A stretch of DNA of 64,000 nt, taken from NCBI RefSeq assembly GCF_041381155.1, contig NC_091143.1:42548996-42612995 (forward strand), written 5' to 3'. Positions 36,166 through 47,873 of this stretch are shown one piece after another. This DNA is from Argopecten irradians. Its lineage: Eukaryota > Mollusca > Bivalvia > Pectinida > Pectinidae. The notes under the pieces are model-generated. The model was not told the DNA's origin and ran no database searches. It saw nothing but the letters and a program-made list of their open reading frames with translations. A program made the translations under genes and the position numbers. Numbering within the stretch: the stretch's first letter is position 1; every line of letters begins with the position of its first letter.

Positions 36166-38959
36166 CACTCGCCATAGTTCTCAGGAATCTGCCAAGATCA
36201 GCCCGAAGATCTGCCCGAAACAGTATTGATACGTGTCCGTTCATTTCCAGTATTGACATTGTTATACTTTCATTGCGTTATGCAGTCGTCTTGTTTTATT
36301 ATCTTTTGAGCAGGTACTGATTGTTACGTCATTTGTTTGTGAGAATAACGTCATCGATTTATGAGAAATAGTGTCGTTTTCCCACGAGAACTAATTCACG
36401 TGGCAGACAGTTCACGCTTTCAGAAAAAACTCAGTTAAAATCTTTCAGTTTTAGATGTATTAAGTTTAAGTAAGCCGGTTTCATAAGTATACCATTCCAC
36501 TATTGTATTGTTGTAGTATGTAATTTTCTATGTAGGAATTTAATTATCCGACCACCTGCTTGTGAACTTGGTTATCGAAAGGATATTGTCAGTGCTCATG
36601 CCTAAAGTTCTCTTACACTGAACAATTATTAAATCACAAACATGTACATTGAAACAGGATTGATATTAGTTATATACTACAGCATACGATTTTCATTTTT
36701 GTTTAATATACGTTATTTTATACGCACATGGCTAGTGTGATAAAAATTCTGTGATTATCAAATTTATCTCTACTAAGTAATTAATGATACCGTATCATAT
36801 TCATACCACATTTATCTATGTTTACTATTTGTTATTTATCGTTAAGAATGTGATTGTTTAGAATTAAGATATGTTGTGCCTGTGAGTTTCACTAACATAT
36901 GTCAGTCCAAGCACCTTCTGTGATACATTGTATTTAGTTTTTGGTATATCAAATTTAGGTTTTTATAATCTTTAGTTTTATTTTAATGAATGTGCTAATT
37001 CCGTCCAATATTTCAAAATTATGTTAAAATCTCAATTAATGATTTATAATCAAAATGTACTTATAAATATTTTTACTTAAACGTGCCTTCGTTATTATTC
37101 ACCTTTGTATCCGTTGTGTGATGTCTTGATAACTAATTATGTTAATGAGAATTGGATTTAATTTCCGAATTTCAGTTCTTTTGTAATGGTAATTATTTTG
37201 ATGTTTGGAAGTGTGGTGCTGCGTTTGGTGCCATTTCGTAATATTCCTGTGTTATTTACCGATAGTTCCAAGGTACTGATAAATATCGTTTGAAATGAGC
37301 AAAATGAGTTTAAATTTAATATCGTTGATTTTAAAGGTGAGAAATTTACATACATAAATGTCTTTGACACTTATTTCTATTTCCATGTATGATATTGTTA
37401 TATCAAGGAGTCAATTCGAGAAAGAAATAGTTTAATCTAAACTCACAACTAACATCTAGAAAAGAAATATTTTAAATTTAAAATGAAAATATATTAAATA
37501 TTTACACCTTCAAATGATTTTCAAGATATTTGATGCATATATCTCATAGCGTTAAAGTAGAAATTACCTACAAATTATGAAAATGATCATGTATCCATCT
37601 TGATTTTACTATAGTGTCAGCCTTGGTTTTACGATAGTCAGCTCATTTTCTTTTACAACATTTTTATTAAACCTCACCTTCATTTTACATCACCTTAAAC
37701 GAATTTTACATCCATTCCATGATATATTAAATTTTACATGTAAATATAACTATATTTGTAAAAGTGTTTGCTCAGCAATAGCATATTTATGAAAATAAAT
37801 AATATATCTTAATGCCTGTTTTGTTATTTATATTCCGTCATCGTCTTCACGTATCGGCAGGTGTTGTACCAATAACACTCAGCGTTTAGGAACAACCTCT
37901 CCTTTGAGCAATGCGATGCGTGTGTGAATGTCATTGTTTTGGAAGGCTGCGGTTCGAAGTAAATTCTTAATCAGTGCCAACCACCAGGAGAAACTTATTC
38001 TGTATACTGCATGATGCAACCAACGAGTATTTCAGCTATTATCAACGTCGTTTTATTCTTGTAGATTAAATTAAAACTAAAGTTTAAAAAATGAAAACAT
38101 TGGATTATAATTTCTTTTTAAACCTGCTTGAATAGAATCTTATTCTTACTATCCAGTATTACTTTGTTTCAGTTAGTTGTTTAGTTTGATCGCCTACATT
38201 TTTCTATATTAACAGGTTTGCCCGTTGTATAAATAAACAATGGCGGATATCTGTTGGAGATTCCTGGAGTAAGCAAGGGATGGGCTTTTTAATGTGTAAG
38301 TTTCCGCAGGTTTGGGTTTTCAATGTGTGGGTTGTATACATTTATGAAGAGACAGCTCTACACGGCAGGTGAATAGTTATTATTTATTTCTATTTGAAAA
38401 TTACTGAAATTAACACTCGCTCCATTTATACATCAATTAGACCATCCTCAACACTCCAGGAGTTACTATCACTGTCGTAATATCCACCCCCGGAATTTAT
38501 CATCGCAAAAATGTTCAATCTCTCCTCTGTTTTTATTATTTGGTTACCTGGTGGAGTCAATCGCAACATCTCAGAGACATTTCCGGCGATATTCGGAAAT
38601 ATATTTCCGAAATCCGAAGATTGTCGGTAATTTATCCGAGATATTGCGATTGCTAGTGGAGTATCATCAGGTCCCGACACCAAAAACTATTCTCAAATTT
38701 CTTGTCCAAGAGAAAGTGTTATGGTGCCGGGCTCAGGGGTTCGATTCAGTTCTTCTGCTACAACAAGACGAAACAATAATCGAAATCTTTCATAACACAC
38801 GCTCCAACTTCACACCTGCCTAGTGTATACAATGGATGTGTGTCATTACAAAATCCGAGTGTTCGATAAGACGTTGACTCAATGACGTATACGTGGATCT
38901 ACGTCCTTCATTGAGTCAAACAAAATGGAATCGCCCCCTTCATGAGATAAAAATAAAAG
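36166..38959. other. Non-coding stretch after the host gene
   Basis: AT-rich, and includes any 3' untranslated region of the longer form. Near 38580-38640 there is a short block of ATTTCCGA/TCGGAAAT inverted words. A SINE-like relic lies at 38690-38900. No gene is seen. Confidence 0.55.
38690..38900 (+). mobile_element. Diverged SINE-like repeat
   Basis: Contains GGTTCGATTCAG (B-box-like), CATAACACACGCTCC and GATAAGACGTTGACT, parallel to the blocks at 32640-32925 but much decayed. Confidence 0.35.
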
Positions 38960-39097
38960 ATTAATCACGGGTCTGAAACCAACACAAAGACCAGGTTTGG
39001 GATAGTAGATCCAGTTTATTATTGTTATGTAATGATTACCGCAATTACATCATAAATGATATTACATAATACATTAAAATTATTCTTCTGAATCTCC
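38960..39097 (-). repeat. Split direct repeat A, outer copy
   Basis: ATTAATCACGGGTCTGAAAC to TCTGAATCTCC, repeated at 39608-39744 with very few changes. Confidence 0.9.
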
Positions 39098-39211
39098 GCA
39101 TGTAAAACTGGATCTATAGACTATAAACTACGTACCGGTACAAGAATATATAACAATTAAGTAAGAAATAATTAACATTAAAACATTGGGAATGGGTAGC
39201 CAAGGGTGGGC

Positions 39212-39607
39212 CAAAAATTTTTTACGCTACAGCTAGCACGCCATTATGAATAAACGCCTTATCGCCACGCCTCGCTGCTATAGAGTGATCCTGTTGTCTA
39301 AGATGGACCCTGAGTCCTAAACTCCATTTACTACAACAGGATTTGATTGGTCAGTGTAGTGAATGACCACAACATTGATAGGCTCTTTACCACTGTCACT
39401 CAAGTGCCATACCCCCCTCCATCACCTGGGGGCAGGGGTGTCAATGTGGTAATAACCATCACCTCTAAGTGCAAAGGCACCTGATACCTAGGGCGCCAGG
39501 GGATAGAAGGTGGTTGGTACATTCACTACACTGATAGCTTATGTTACAAAATATACTTGGCTCCCATCCCCTATCTTAATAACATATTAAAAACATTAAT
39601 ACTTCCA
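39212..39607 (-). repeat. Split direct repeat B, inner copy
   Basis: About 396 bases from the ACGCTACAGCTAGCACGCCA region to AATACTTCC; repeated at 43884-44300. Confidence 0.9.
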
Positions 39608-39744
39608 TTAATCACGGGTCTGAAACCAACACAAAGACCAGGTTTGGGATAGTAGATCCAGTTTATTAATGTTATGTAATGATTACCGCAATTACATCAT
39701 AAATGATATTACATAATACATTAAAATTATTCTTCTGAATCTCC
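39608..39744 (-). repeat. Split direct repeat A, inner copy
   Basis: Directly abuts repeat B, which forms the B-A junction expected for a circular intermediate. Confidence 0.9.
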
Positions 39745-40089
39745 ATACCCCCAAACCTGGTAGATGTAGGAAGTAAGTACTTGTATGAAGAGCATTATAT
39801 TCACAAAGACTGCATTATAGACAAAACGGCATTTAAATCGTTTTTTAATCTAACGTCCATCATGTGCACTCGAGCTCTTTGTCCATCATGTGCACCCCTG
39901 GCAGAAAATTCCATAATAAACCATGTCTCTGCCATATCCAACAGGTAACCATTAATCCATTGAACACTGTACTGTAAAGTCACATGACTAGTATAGGTAT
40001 AAGGTCACTCTCACATAGGAATTCCACTTGCAAAGTTAATAGTCAGGAAAAGTAACAGGGCTTGATAAATGGCAAGATCCCTACACAAT

Positions 40090-40120
<31 letters not shown>

Positions 40121-40136
40121 TATATTAACAAGAAAA

Positions 40137-41227
40137 CTATGCATAATGTGTTACACTAGCCAATTTCTGAGAAAAAACTGAAGCCAATTGTTGACGATAT
40201 GTCACAGATGGCTGCAAATAACGCCGAAAACAGTCACTACGCCAGTCACCTTGTGCTTGGATGACTGCAGGTGGCATCCCATATTCCATTGCTAACGTTG
40301 CCCCACCCCGACGAAAGCTGTGTCCAGCATACTTGTTACAATCATACCCTGCGGCGGTAAGCACATGCTTTAAGCGAGTAAGAAAGCGTGAGTATGTAAT
40401 TGCTTTGACATGTTTACCTCTATGATATGTAAACATTGGTGTTTCTGCATGGATGGATGGGCAGAGACGTGTGACAAGGAGTAGGGCTTGACTTGGACAT
40501 AACGGAGAATTAGGTATGCGTGGCAACGGGATACACAACACTCTCTCTTGGTATTGAATAGTTTTTGACCATGTTACAGTCACTCTTGCACCCTCTGGAG
40601 AAAAAGTAATGTGATGTCTACTAAGATGCTTAGAGGAGTCATAGCTATTGATTGAATCAACAAGTAAATTGGACTTACGAAAGAAAGAGAAAAAAGCTGT
40701 CAAGCATACAGCCCAAAATGTAATGTCAAAATGCTGAGTGAGGTCTAGTTGATGAAAAATACTAAAAAGCATCTGTACTGTAATAGGTAATTTTGCTTTG
40801 GTGCTATCACCTAGGACACGCCTTGCCCCGCGCAGTATACTCTTGAGATAATAAGAATCTACAGGTTATTATAGTCTGCTTCAAGGTGAACAAGACGAAC
40901 AATCGCCAAATAATTGCGAAGAGAAGAAAAGGCACATGTGTTGGATAAATATGCAACATATCGCGCCAAATTTTTTGTACTTATTGGGACACAAGGAATC
41001 TGAAGAGAAGCGCAGAGCCGCAAATATGCAGATAAGTATGTTCGATATGTACGTTTTGTAGATTCTGCCAAGCTGTTACCCCGAAACTCTAGCACACGAT
41101 GGTCCAGGCACTGCTCCATTGCTGTAGAGCGACCTGGAGAAGAAATAAGAAAGGACCGCTGACGAGAGGTGGCCAACATACCATGATGCATGAACAAGAT
41201 ATGAGACATTATATGCCCATGCCTCAA
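40137..41227 (-). pseudogene. Tyrosine recombinase region (fossil)
   Basis: An N-terminal core-binding part (SLAESTKRTYRTYLSAYLRL) and the catalytic part with GHSFRRGGATLAMEYG and GDWRSDCFRRYL, the H-x-x-R and tyrosine boxes of the family. It lies at the downstream end of the element, as in Ngaro and DIRS. Confidence 0.85.
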
Positions 41228-42684
41228 AAAGGTTATTCCCCTCAGTCAGACGGGAAATTGTGTCAGCTCTAACATTATACTCTCCTGGTATATGACGACA
41301 ACTGAGCCTAAAGTTATATTTTACAGATAACCAGAAAAGTTTACGAATACATTCCATGATAAAAGGGTTTCGCGATGAACCTTTATTTACGCACGCCACT
41401 GTAACAGAGTTATCAGAATACGCAAAAACACGCTGATTACACCAAAGATGTCCCCATCGCTGTGCTCCAATTAACACAGACAGAATTTCTTTTTGGTTTA
41501 TATGCAAAGAACTGACATGAGGTAGGTCAATATCCCAGTTACAATAAAACCAGTCATCCCCCCAGTGACCTCCGCCACCATCATTGCACGCATCTGTATA
41601 AATGACCGCGGGAGGGGAATCGTCATCTAACAGCATAGCTACGCCATTAAAGGCACTCAAGCCTACACGCCACCAAACGCCACCAATTAACATCATATAA
41701 AATGTCGCCTCGCATATACATTTTGTGATCGCCATTTCGAAGGGTGCAAAAAGCATCAATGATTCTGCGGAGGAATACTCGCCCGCCGATCACCGCAGTT
41801 GCTGCCCAACTAAGTTTGCCCGCCAATGATTGTAACTGTCGTTTAGACACACGCTTTCGCCTTGCAAATTTGTCCAACTCTGCCCTTAAAGCAACTAATT
41901 TCTCTTGGGGAAGACGCATTTCCATATGTACTGAATCAAGTTCCACACCCAAAAATGTAAGCGTTTGGGAAGGACCAGCCATTTTTGACCAGCTAATTTG
42001 AAATCCAAGCTTACGCAAAAGATTCACAAGAAAATTCATAGCCTCTTGACAACGTTCATGCGTCTTCTCACACAGAAAGAAATCATCTATATATGCCACA
42101 ATGGAAAACCCACGCCGCTCTGCCATACGCCTAACTGCCTGGGTTAAGCGATTAAATATGCCTGGTCCTAATCTGGACCCAAAAGGAATTTTTGAATCAT
42201 ACAAGTATTGAATACTGCCATCAAGTTTCCATTTTAATCCTGTCACTGATTGACTATGCTGACTGATATTTACTGATCGGTAAGCTGCTTTTAAATCAAT
42301 TTTTGCCATAAAACACTCTTGTGTCATCAGAGCCTTAGCACTATCTAAAGTTTGAAATGACTGTTTATCAAAACCTGATACATAATCATTTACAGCTTGT
42401 CCTAATGGTCTGCTACAATCATGAATAAGACGTACACCACCATCAGATTTAGGTATGACGCCAATGGGACTAACAATACACGGCTTTTTATCCGTCTTAA
42501 TGTAATTTCCATTGTCAATTTCATTTTGAATTTGCTTTGTGGCTTCAGCATATAGCGGACCATTTGGATGAGCAGATTTATGATTATGCATTTCAACTGG
42601 TAAAGGAACAGAATCAGGATCTATGATGTCAAAGCCATCACGAATACCTTTAAGGAGGTACTCCCTGTCAATATCATCAATCAA
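41076..42684 (-). pseudogene. Reverse transcriptase and RNase H region (fossil)
   Basis: Reverse transcriptase blocks CIVSPIGVIPKSDGGVRLIH, MAKIDLKAAYRSV, KIPFGSRLGPGIFNRL and the active site IVAYIDDFFL. RNase H follows with VIYTDACNDGGGGHWG, ELSVLIGAQRWG-like and YSDNSVTVACVNKG blocks, and HIPGEYNVRADTISR. All are of DIRS type. Confidence 0.9.
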
Positions 42685-42737
42685 TTCTTCGTCCCAGGCA
42701 GGAAGGCATAGGGCTTTTGTTGTGACTGTTTTCGGAA

Positions 42738-43846
42738 CTACAAGTTTTTTGCCTTAGTGTGGGTCAAAGCTGTGTGCTTCTGCCCACACCCAGGTACACC
42801 ACACACATGGCTAAACTTACAGTTCACTAAAGGACAACCTGCTTGAGCATTATATCTCTTACAAATTTCTGTACCATCTATATCATGAGTGACATACTTA
42901 ACAGGATTGCCACCTCCTTTATGTGTCCCCCGCTGATAAGCACCAAAATCATGGTGTCGACCACCCGATTTTAAACCTTGGTTACCAGACTGACGTGGCT
43001 GTCTCTGCTTTAGATGCACTACCATCAGATGTGGAACATCTGTTCCCCAACGGAAAGAGTACTGATGCTGGAGTTTTCTGTACTCCCGATCATACAGGAA
43101 AACAGACACTTGCTCGTGACTTAAAAACAAATTGTGTATACGGGTTGTATACGATAAGTAATCAAGCATCTCAGTGTGCATGAGGATTTTATCCTCTAAC
43201 AGTTTATTTAAAATTGCCATATTAGCTATTGCCCACTGTGCTTGGTTGATATTTTCTAATTTTGGACGAGCTGGTCCTGTGTTAAAAACTAGTTTTCCCC
43301 CCTCGCCCTCAGAGACAATCACATCAGTTGGAGTGCCATTATGTCCAACAAATTCACATATATCAAGAAAGTGATTATTAGACCTTGGTTTTAGAGCCTT
43401 AAAATAAATTTGGGGATCTTGCCAAGAGAAAATGTCTGCATTAAAAGCCCTGTTACCTGGTAACCGCGAGTCTGCTGCTGGTAAGTCCCTGGAACTGCCA
43501 GACTGTACTTCATGAAGAATTCCTAGAACCTCTTGTATGTATGAGTCTGCATGTACAGGCGAATCATCATCTTTTCCAGCACAGGGTTTTCCATCCGTGG
43601 ATTTTTTGCTGGAAAAGTCTGTTCCACTGATTTTATGATAAGACGTACTTGCCCAATAGGCAGACCTACATCCTGCAAGTCTTTTTCTTGTAAATTAGCA
43701 AGGGCCTCCAAACTTGTATATCCCAATTCCAGTAAAATTTTCACAGTTGAGACTGATAGCTTTTTATGAGCCGCCCAAATGCGTACTCTTTTTGAATCAT
43801 CAATGTCAACCTGGGATGAACTGTCATCTGAGTCTACTTCACTCAT
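42738..43846 (-). pseudogene. Gag-like region of the Ngaro/DIRS element (fossil)
   Basis: The start has an acidic head and a helical domain (VSTVKILLELGYTSLEALAN) that resembles a SAM-like or helix-hairpin fold. The end has a Cys/His cluster (CKRYNAQAGCPLVNCKFSHV then CGVPGCGQKHTALTH), probably zinc-binding. Confidence 0.65.
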
Positions 43847-43883
43847 TATGGAGTTATTGGTTTAATTTTTAGAGAATCTAACC

Positions 43884-44300
43884 CAAAAAAATTTTACGCT
43901 ACAGCTAGCACGCCATTATGAATAAACGCCTTATCGCCGCGCCTCGCTGCTATAGAGTGATCCTGTTGTCTAAGATGGACCCTGAGTCCTAAACTCCATT
44001 TACTACAACAGGATTTGATTGGTCAATGTAGTGAATGACCACAACATTGATAGGCTCTTTACCACTGTCACTCAAGTGCCATACCCCCTCCATCACCTGG
44101 GGGCAGGGGTGTCAATGTGGTAATAACCATCACCTCTAAGTGCAAAGGCACATGATTCAATCTCCCTTCCCCGGCATCCCCTAGGGAGCCAGGGGATAGA
44201 AGGTGGGTGGTACATTCACTACACTGATAGCTTATGTTACAAAATATACTTGGCTCCCATCCCCTATCTTAATAACGTATTAAAAACATTAATACTTCCC
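43884..44300 (-). repeat. Split direct repeat B, outer copy
   Basis: Matches 39212-39607. It carries an extra ~20 bases (CCCTTCCCCGGCATCCC region, near 44163-44187) compared with the inner copy. Confidence 0.9.
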
Positions 44301-46156
44301 ACATTGTTCATAATCATTGGGGTCATTGTTCATACCTCTGGGAACCAGGCTGAATGACAACATGGTTTTACACAAAGTCGAAATATTGAAGATATACCAA
44401 GATTTTTACGCAAGTCGAAATATCAAGAATATACCAAGATTTTTACGAAAGTCGAAATATCAAGAATATACCAAGATTTTTATGAAAGTCAAAATATCGG
44501 GGATCATACATAAAACTAGCTGTTGACATCTGTCAACGTTTGAATAACAATACAGGTATATAACGGTACTGTCACCCCAGTGAGGCGGACAATTACAGAT
44601 GTCATAATTTTGCAGGGGCATAGGAAGCGGAGAACACTTAGTATGGTTGTGTAGGATGATTTTGCTCTGAAATTATCGCTCTATCGATTTTATGAAGACG
44701 TGCTAGAAAATGATTTGTTAGCCCCTAAAGCTTGGGGGAGGGGGGGGTTTAGAAATTTTTAAGCCAGGGAGTTTTTCATCCTTTACGCATATAGGAGGCT
44801 TGGGCTACGCCCTCGCTTTTATAAATCTTACTTACTGACCCCCTATGCCTTTATATGGGGTCATTAACTGACTATATAACTAATACTGTAGAGTATGATT
44901 TTTACCAATTTTTGATCTAGACCTTTAAAACGTCATCCAAAAATGGTTTTAACGGGCACTCTGGTAGGTCTAAATTATGTAAACTGTAACTAATCCTCAG
45001 ATCCCTGTAGAATGGATAAGTGTATGTGGGTTAAACATATAGCAATGCTCATCGAAGATGCTCAATCATGGAATATGAATGTCCAAAGAAAATGATGTGG
45101 GAAAAATAAGAAAATACTGTTAGATTTTACCCCGCAAGTCTTCTGCGAATCCAATATTAAAATATATACATGTAGATAATGTGCTAACAATACATCAGTA
45201 CATGTCGGTAAAACAAAGTAGAATAGTAACGTAGTGCGGTTCAATCAACCATGAATCATCCATGCCAGTGGAGTATGAGGCTAGAGCGATGCACAGTTAA
45301 ATAGAAAGACATCTCTGAATAGCATGCTTTCACGTGTTCCGTGCGAACAGCTGTAGGATTCTTACAAGATCGAAAGAAGAAACATGGCTGTTCTCACTTA
45401 TTGACAAAAGGTGCCAGCTAGCACAATTTAAAAGAATAAATTACATTCTTTAAAGTAGCATATTCAGGGTAAATATTTGCCTTTTCGAAATTTATGTAGA
45501 AATACTATGAAAAATAATCAAAGGCCATATTGTAATATATGTTATTGTGAACGCGGCTGTATATCGTTTCAGTAGCGACGCTATCTGTATAGTTGTTTAG
45601 AATGATTTTGAAAGGAAAATTATTGCTCTTTCTAGAAAACTGTTTTTGTGAAAAAATTTTTGCCGCTAAAACTACTTGGGGTAGAATTTTTGTCTCGGCG
45701 AGCTTAATATGAATTTTACTGATTTTTGATCTCGATGACTAAAACGTCTAGAAATGGTCGATGGAGGCACTCTGGTGGGTCCAAATTGATATAAACTCAA
45801 CGCTTGCTCCATATTAAATCGTCAATGATTGACTGACATACGGATTCACACCGAGTTTGTTCCGAATATATTCCGAGTGTGTAGACGACCGATTCGTGCC
45901 CATCGAACTAGGAATAGTAAGAGAGAACCGTCTGATAGCTGATCAATTCACGGGAAACAGGTGGGTATATATGTAGGCCTAATATAATGTCATGAAATTT
46001 ATAAGAATTATCGATTATGATATAAAAATAGGCACAGGAAAAGTGCTGATATGTCAAGACCTGTTAAATATTGTTGATATTCCCGAAACAATATGAATAT
46101 ATAAACAATGGCTGAACATGATCTTGCGCACCTAGGCTAAGAGTTTCATTGTCGAT
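44301..46156. other. Stretch between the Ngaro-type element and the Polinton
   Basis: Holds a 41-base tandem repeat (44375-44505) and a diverged internal duplication (about 44640-44990 against 45590-45795). No gene is supported; the frame through the tandem repeat is an artefact of it. Confidence 0.55.
44375..44505. repeat. Tandem repeat, 41-base unit, about three copies
   Basis: The unit starts AAGTCGAAATATCAAGAATA and continues TACCAAGATTTTTACG. Units drift slightly from first to last. Confidence 0.85.
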
Positions 46157-46436
46157 ATGATGAATAGGAAATGGGGTTCTACGCCACCCCGTCCCTCCCT
46201 CTATATATATATAGTAAATCCCTCCCTGGCGGGATGGATTGGTAAGGGACCAGTGAGGGATGAGGGACTGACCTGTTGACCTTTCATAGGAATTTCCTGA
46301 GGGAGGATGACCTTTATTGAGATCATCTTATTTACATATGTGGAGGGACCGGTGCTATTTTTATGTGCATTGCGTCAGCCGTACTGTAATCCTCCAAACA
46401 AGTCGAGACCTGTCCGCTTTCATCATGGTTATTTTT
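46157..46436. repeat. Polinton left terminal inverted repeat
   Basis: Begins ATGATGAATAGGAAATGGGG and pairs with the right end. The inner limit is near TCATCATGGTTATTTTT. Confidence 0.88.
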
Positions 46437-46651
46437 AGTCACTGTTGGTTTTTCCGTTGCCTTTATGTAAGTAATAAGAAGTAACATTTACCTATCAGTA
46501 GAAAAGTATCGCTCCAGGTGTACAGACGTGTGTATATACACGGTGGATAAAATACAGGTGAAACATACAGATTGGGACAAACAGTGAAAAAGTGAAAACC
46601 TGTCGAGCGGAACTTTACCTGTAGAGTGTCATTATCTCGCTAACTGTCAAT

Positions 46652-47011
46652 GTGTATACATCTATATCTACACAGGTGAACTGTAAGATGGACAGGGGTC
46701 GTATGTACACAATACAGAATGTAGATGAGTGGGCTACTTGCAATGGATTATCTACGGATACAGAATTAAGTCTCCGACGTCTCGCCCTCCTTACTGACAA
46801 TAGGACTGCTCCTTCCAGTACCAATAAATCCGATGAAAACAAATGCAATATCTGTGATAAATGTTTTAAACAAAAATCCCATTTGCTCAGACATAAAAGG
46901 ACATTTCATGGCGATTCTATTAAATATACATGTTCGCATTGCCGTGTGAGTTTTAACAGGAAAGATAACTTTGAAAGATATGTAAAAAACCACAAGAAAA
47001 TATACCTGTGA
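46652..47011 (+). pseudogene. Polinton C2H2 zinc-finger protein (fossil)
   Basis: Two C2H2-like fingers: CNICDKCFKQKSHLLRHKRT followed by FH, and CSHCRVSFNRKDNFERYVKN followed by H. Small zinc-finger genes near one end are common in Polintons. The role is unknown, perhaps DNA binding. Confidence 0.6.
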
Positions 47012-47539
47012 TTCAGTATATAAAGGGAAAAAGGAAAGCAGGTTCAACGTCTGAAGCTAGTGCTGCACGAAATGAGGATGGCGATATTCCAGTTTTAAAA
47101 GAAAGGAAAATAGTCAATGAAGTAATTGTATCGGAGACTAACACAAAGAATAAATGTAACTGGTGTATGGAGCATAAAGATCTGCTCCCAGGGAAAAAAT
47201 TTCTGTCAACAGTGTGGTGAACAAGGGAGAGAATGTAAATGGTGTCATCGACCTCTCCCAGAACGTTTCTATGGTGACAGAACTGATGTATGTGAAAGGT
47301 GTGTGAAGCGACGTGATTCATGGAAAACTCGCAATCAGCAGGGTGCTGGTATCTCTGCACTGGATGGTACGGCACAAACAGAGACATTAGAACCAAACCC
47401 GGGAAACCTATGGGATGTGTTGCAGTTTTTTAGAGACAATCAAATAATAATCAAAGACATATTAGAAGAAAGGCTGCAAAATGTCAAAGGTATGAAATGG
47501 TTCATCACGCTTTTTAAATATAAAATTTGTAAAGTATGA
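47008..47539 (+). pseudogene. Polinton Cys-rich protein (fossil)
   Basis: Contains CxxC pairs (CNWCMEHKDLL, CQQCGEQGRECKWCHRPLPE, CERCVKRRDSW), probably a zinc-binding protein or the head of the polymerase gene. No closer family is recognised. Confidence 0.45.
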
Positions 47540-47873
47540 CCAAAACAATGAAGCCATTCATGCTTCACGTCCGTTAATCAAACATTTACAAATGTATCCC
47601 AATTAAAAGTACAACTCGCTGAGGCTTTCCAAAACCTACATAATGCATATCAAAATTTCGAGCGGGATGGGAGTGGGTGGACAATAGACAAAATTTTGAA
47701 ATTAGAAGTTAATACCGTAGAGTAAACGCCACTTGAGGGTAGTAGTTATATCCCCCTGCCATCAAATATTCAAAAGAAAAAGGCCGTTCTTAACATACAA
47801 AACACAGACCTGTTTCCTCTAGTCAGTCTTAGCTTCCATTCATCATTTTCCCTTTGAAAACCACCCAAACCGC

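Larger units (their letters stand above)
38960..44300 (-). mobile_element. Ngaro/DIRS-type tyrosine-recombinase retroelement
   Basis: A 5.3 kb element on the - strand with gag-like, reverse transcriptase, RNase H and tyrosine recombinase regions and no integrase of the DDE type. It has split direct repeats. On the + strand these are A (38960-39097), B (39212-39607), A again (39608-39744), the coding body, and B again (43884-44300). In the element's own direction this is the A1, body, B1-A2-B2 layout of Ngaro and PAT elements. No methyltransferase is seen, which favours Ngaro. It appears broken, with a few breaks. Confidence 0.88.

Noticed and set aside
40086-40130. TA run as the end of the Ngaro-type element
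   Set aside because: It is a plain microsatellite between the repeats and the recombinase region. The split repeats define the ends.
44317-44526. Open frame of 69 codons
   Set aside because: It runs through the 41-base tandem repeat.
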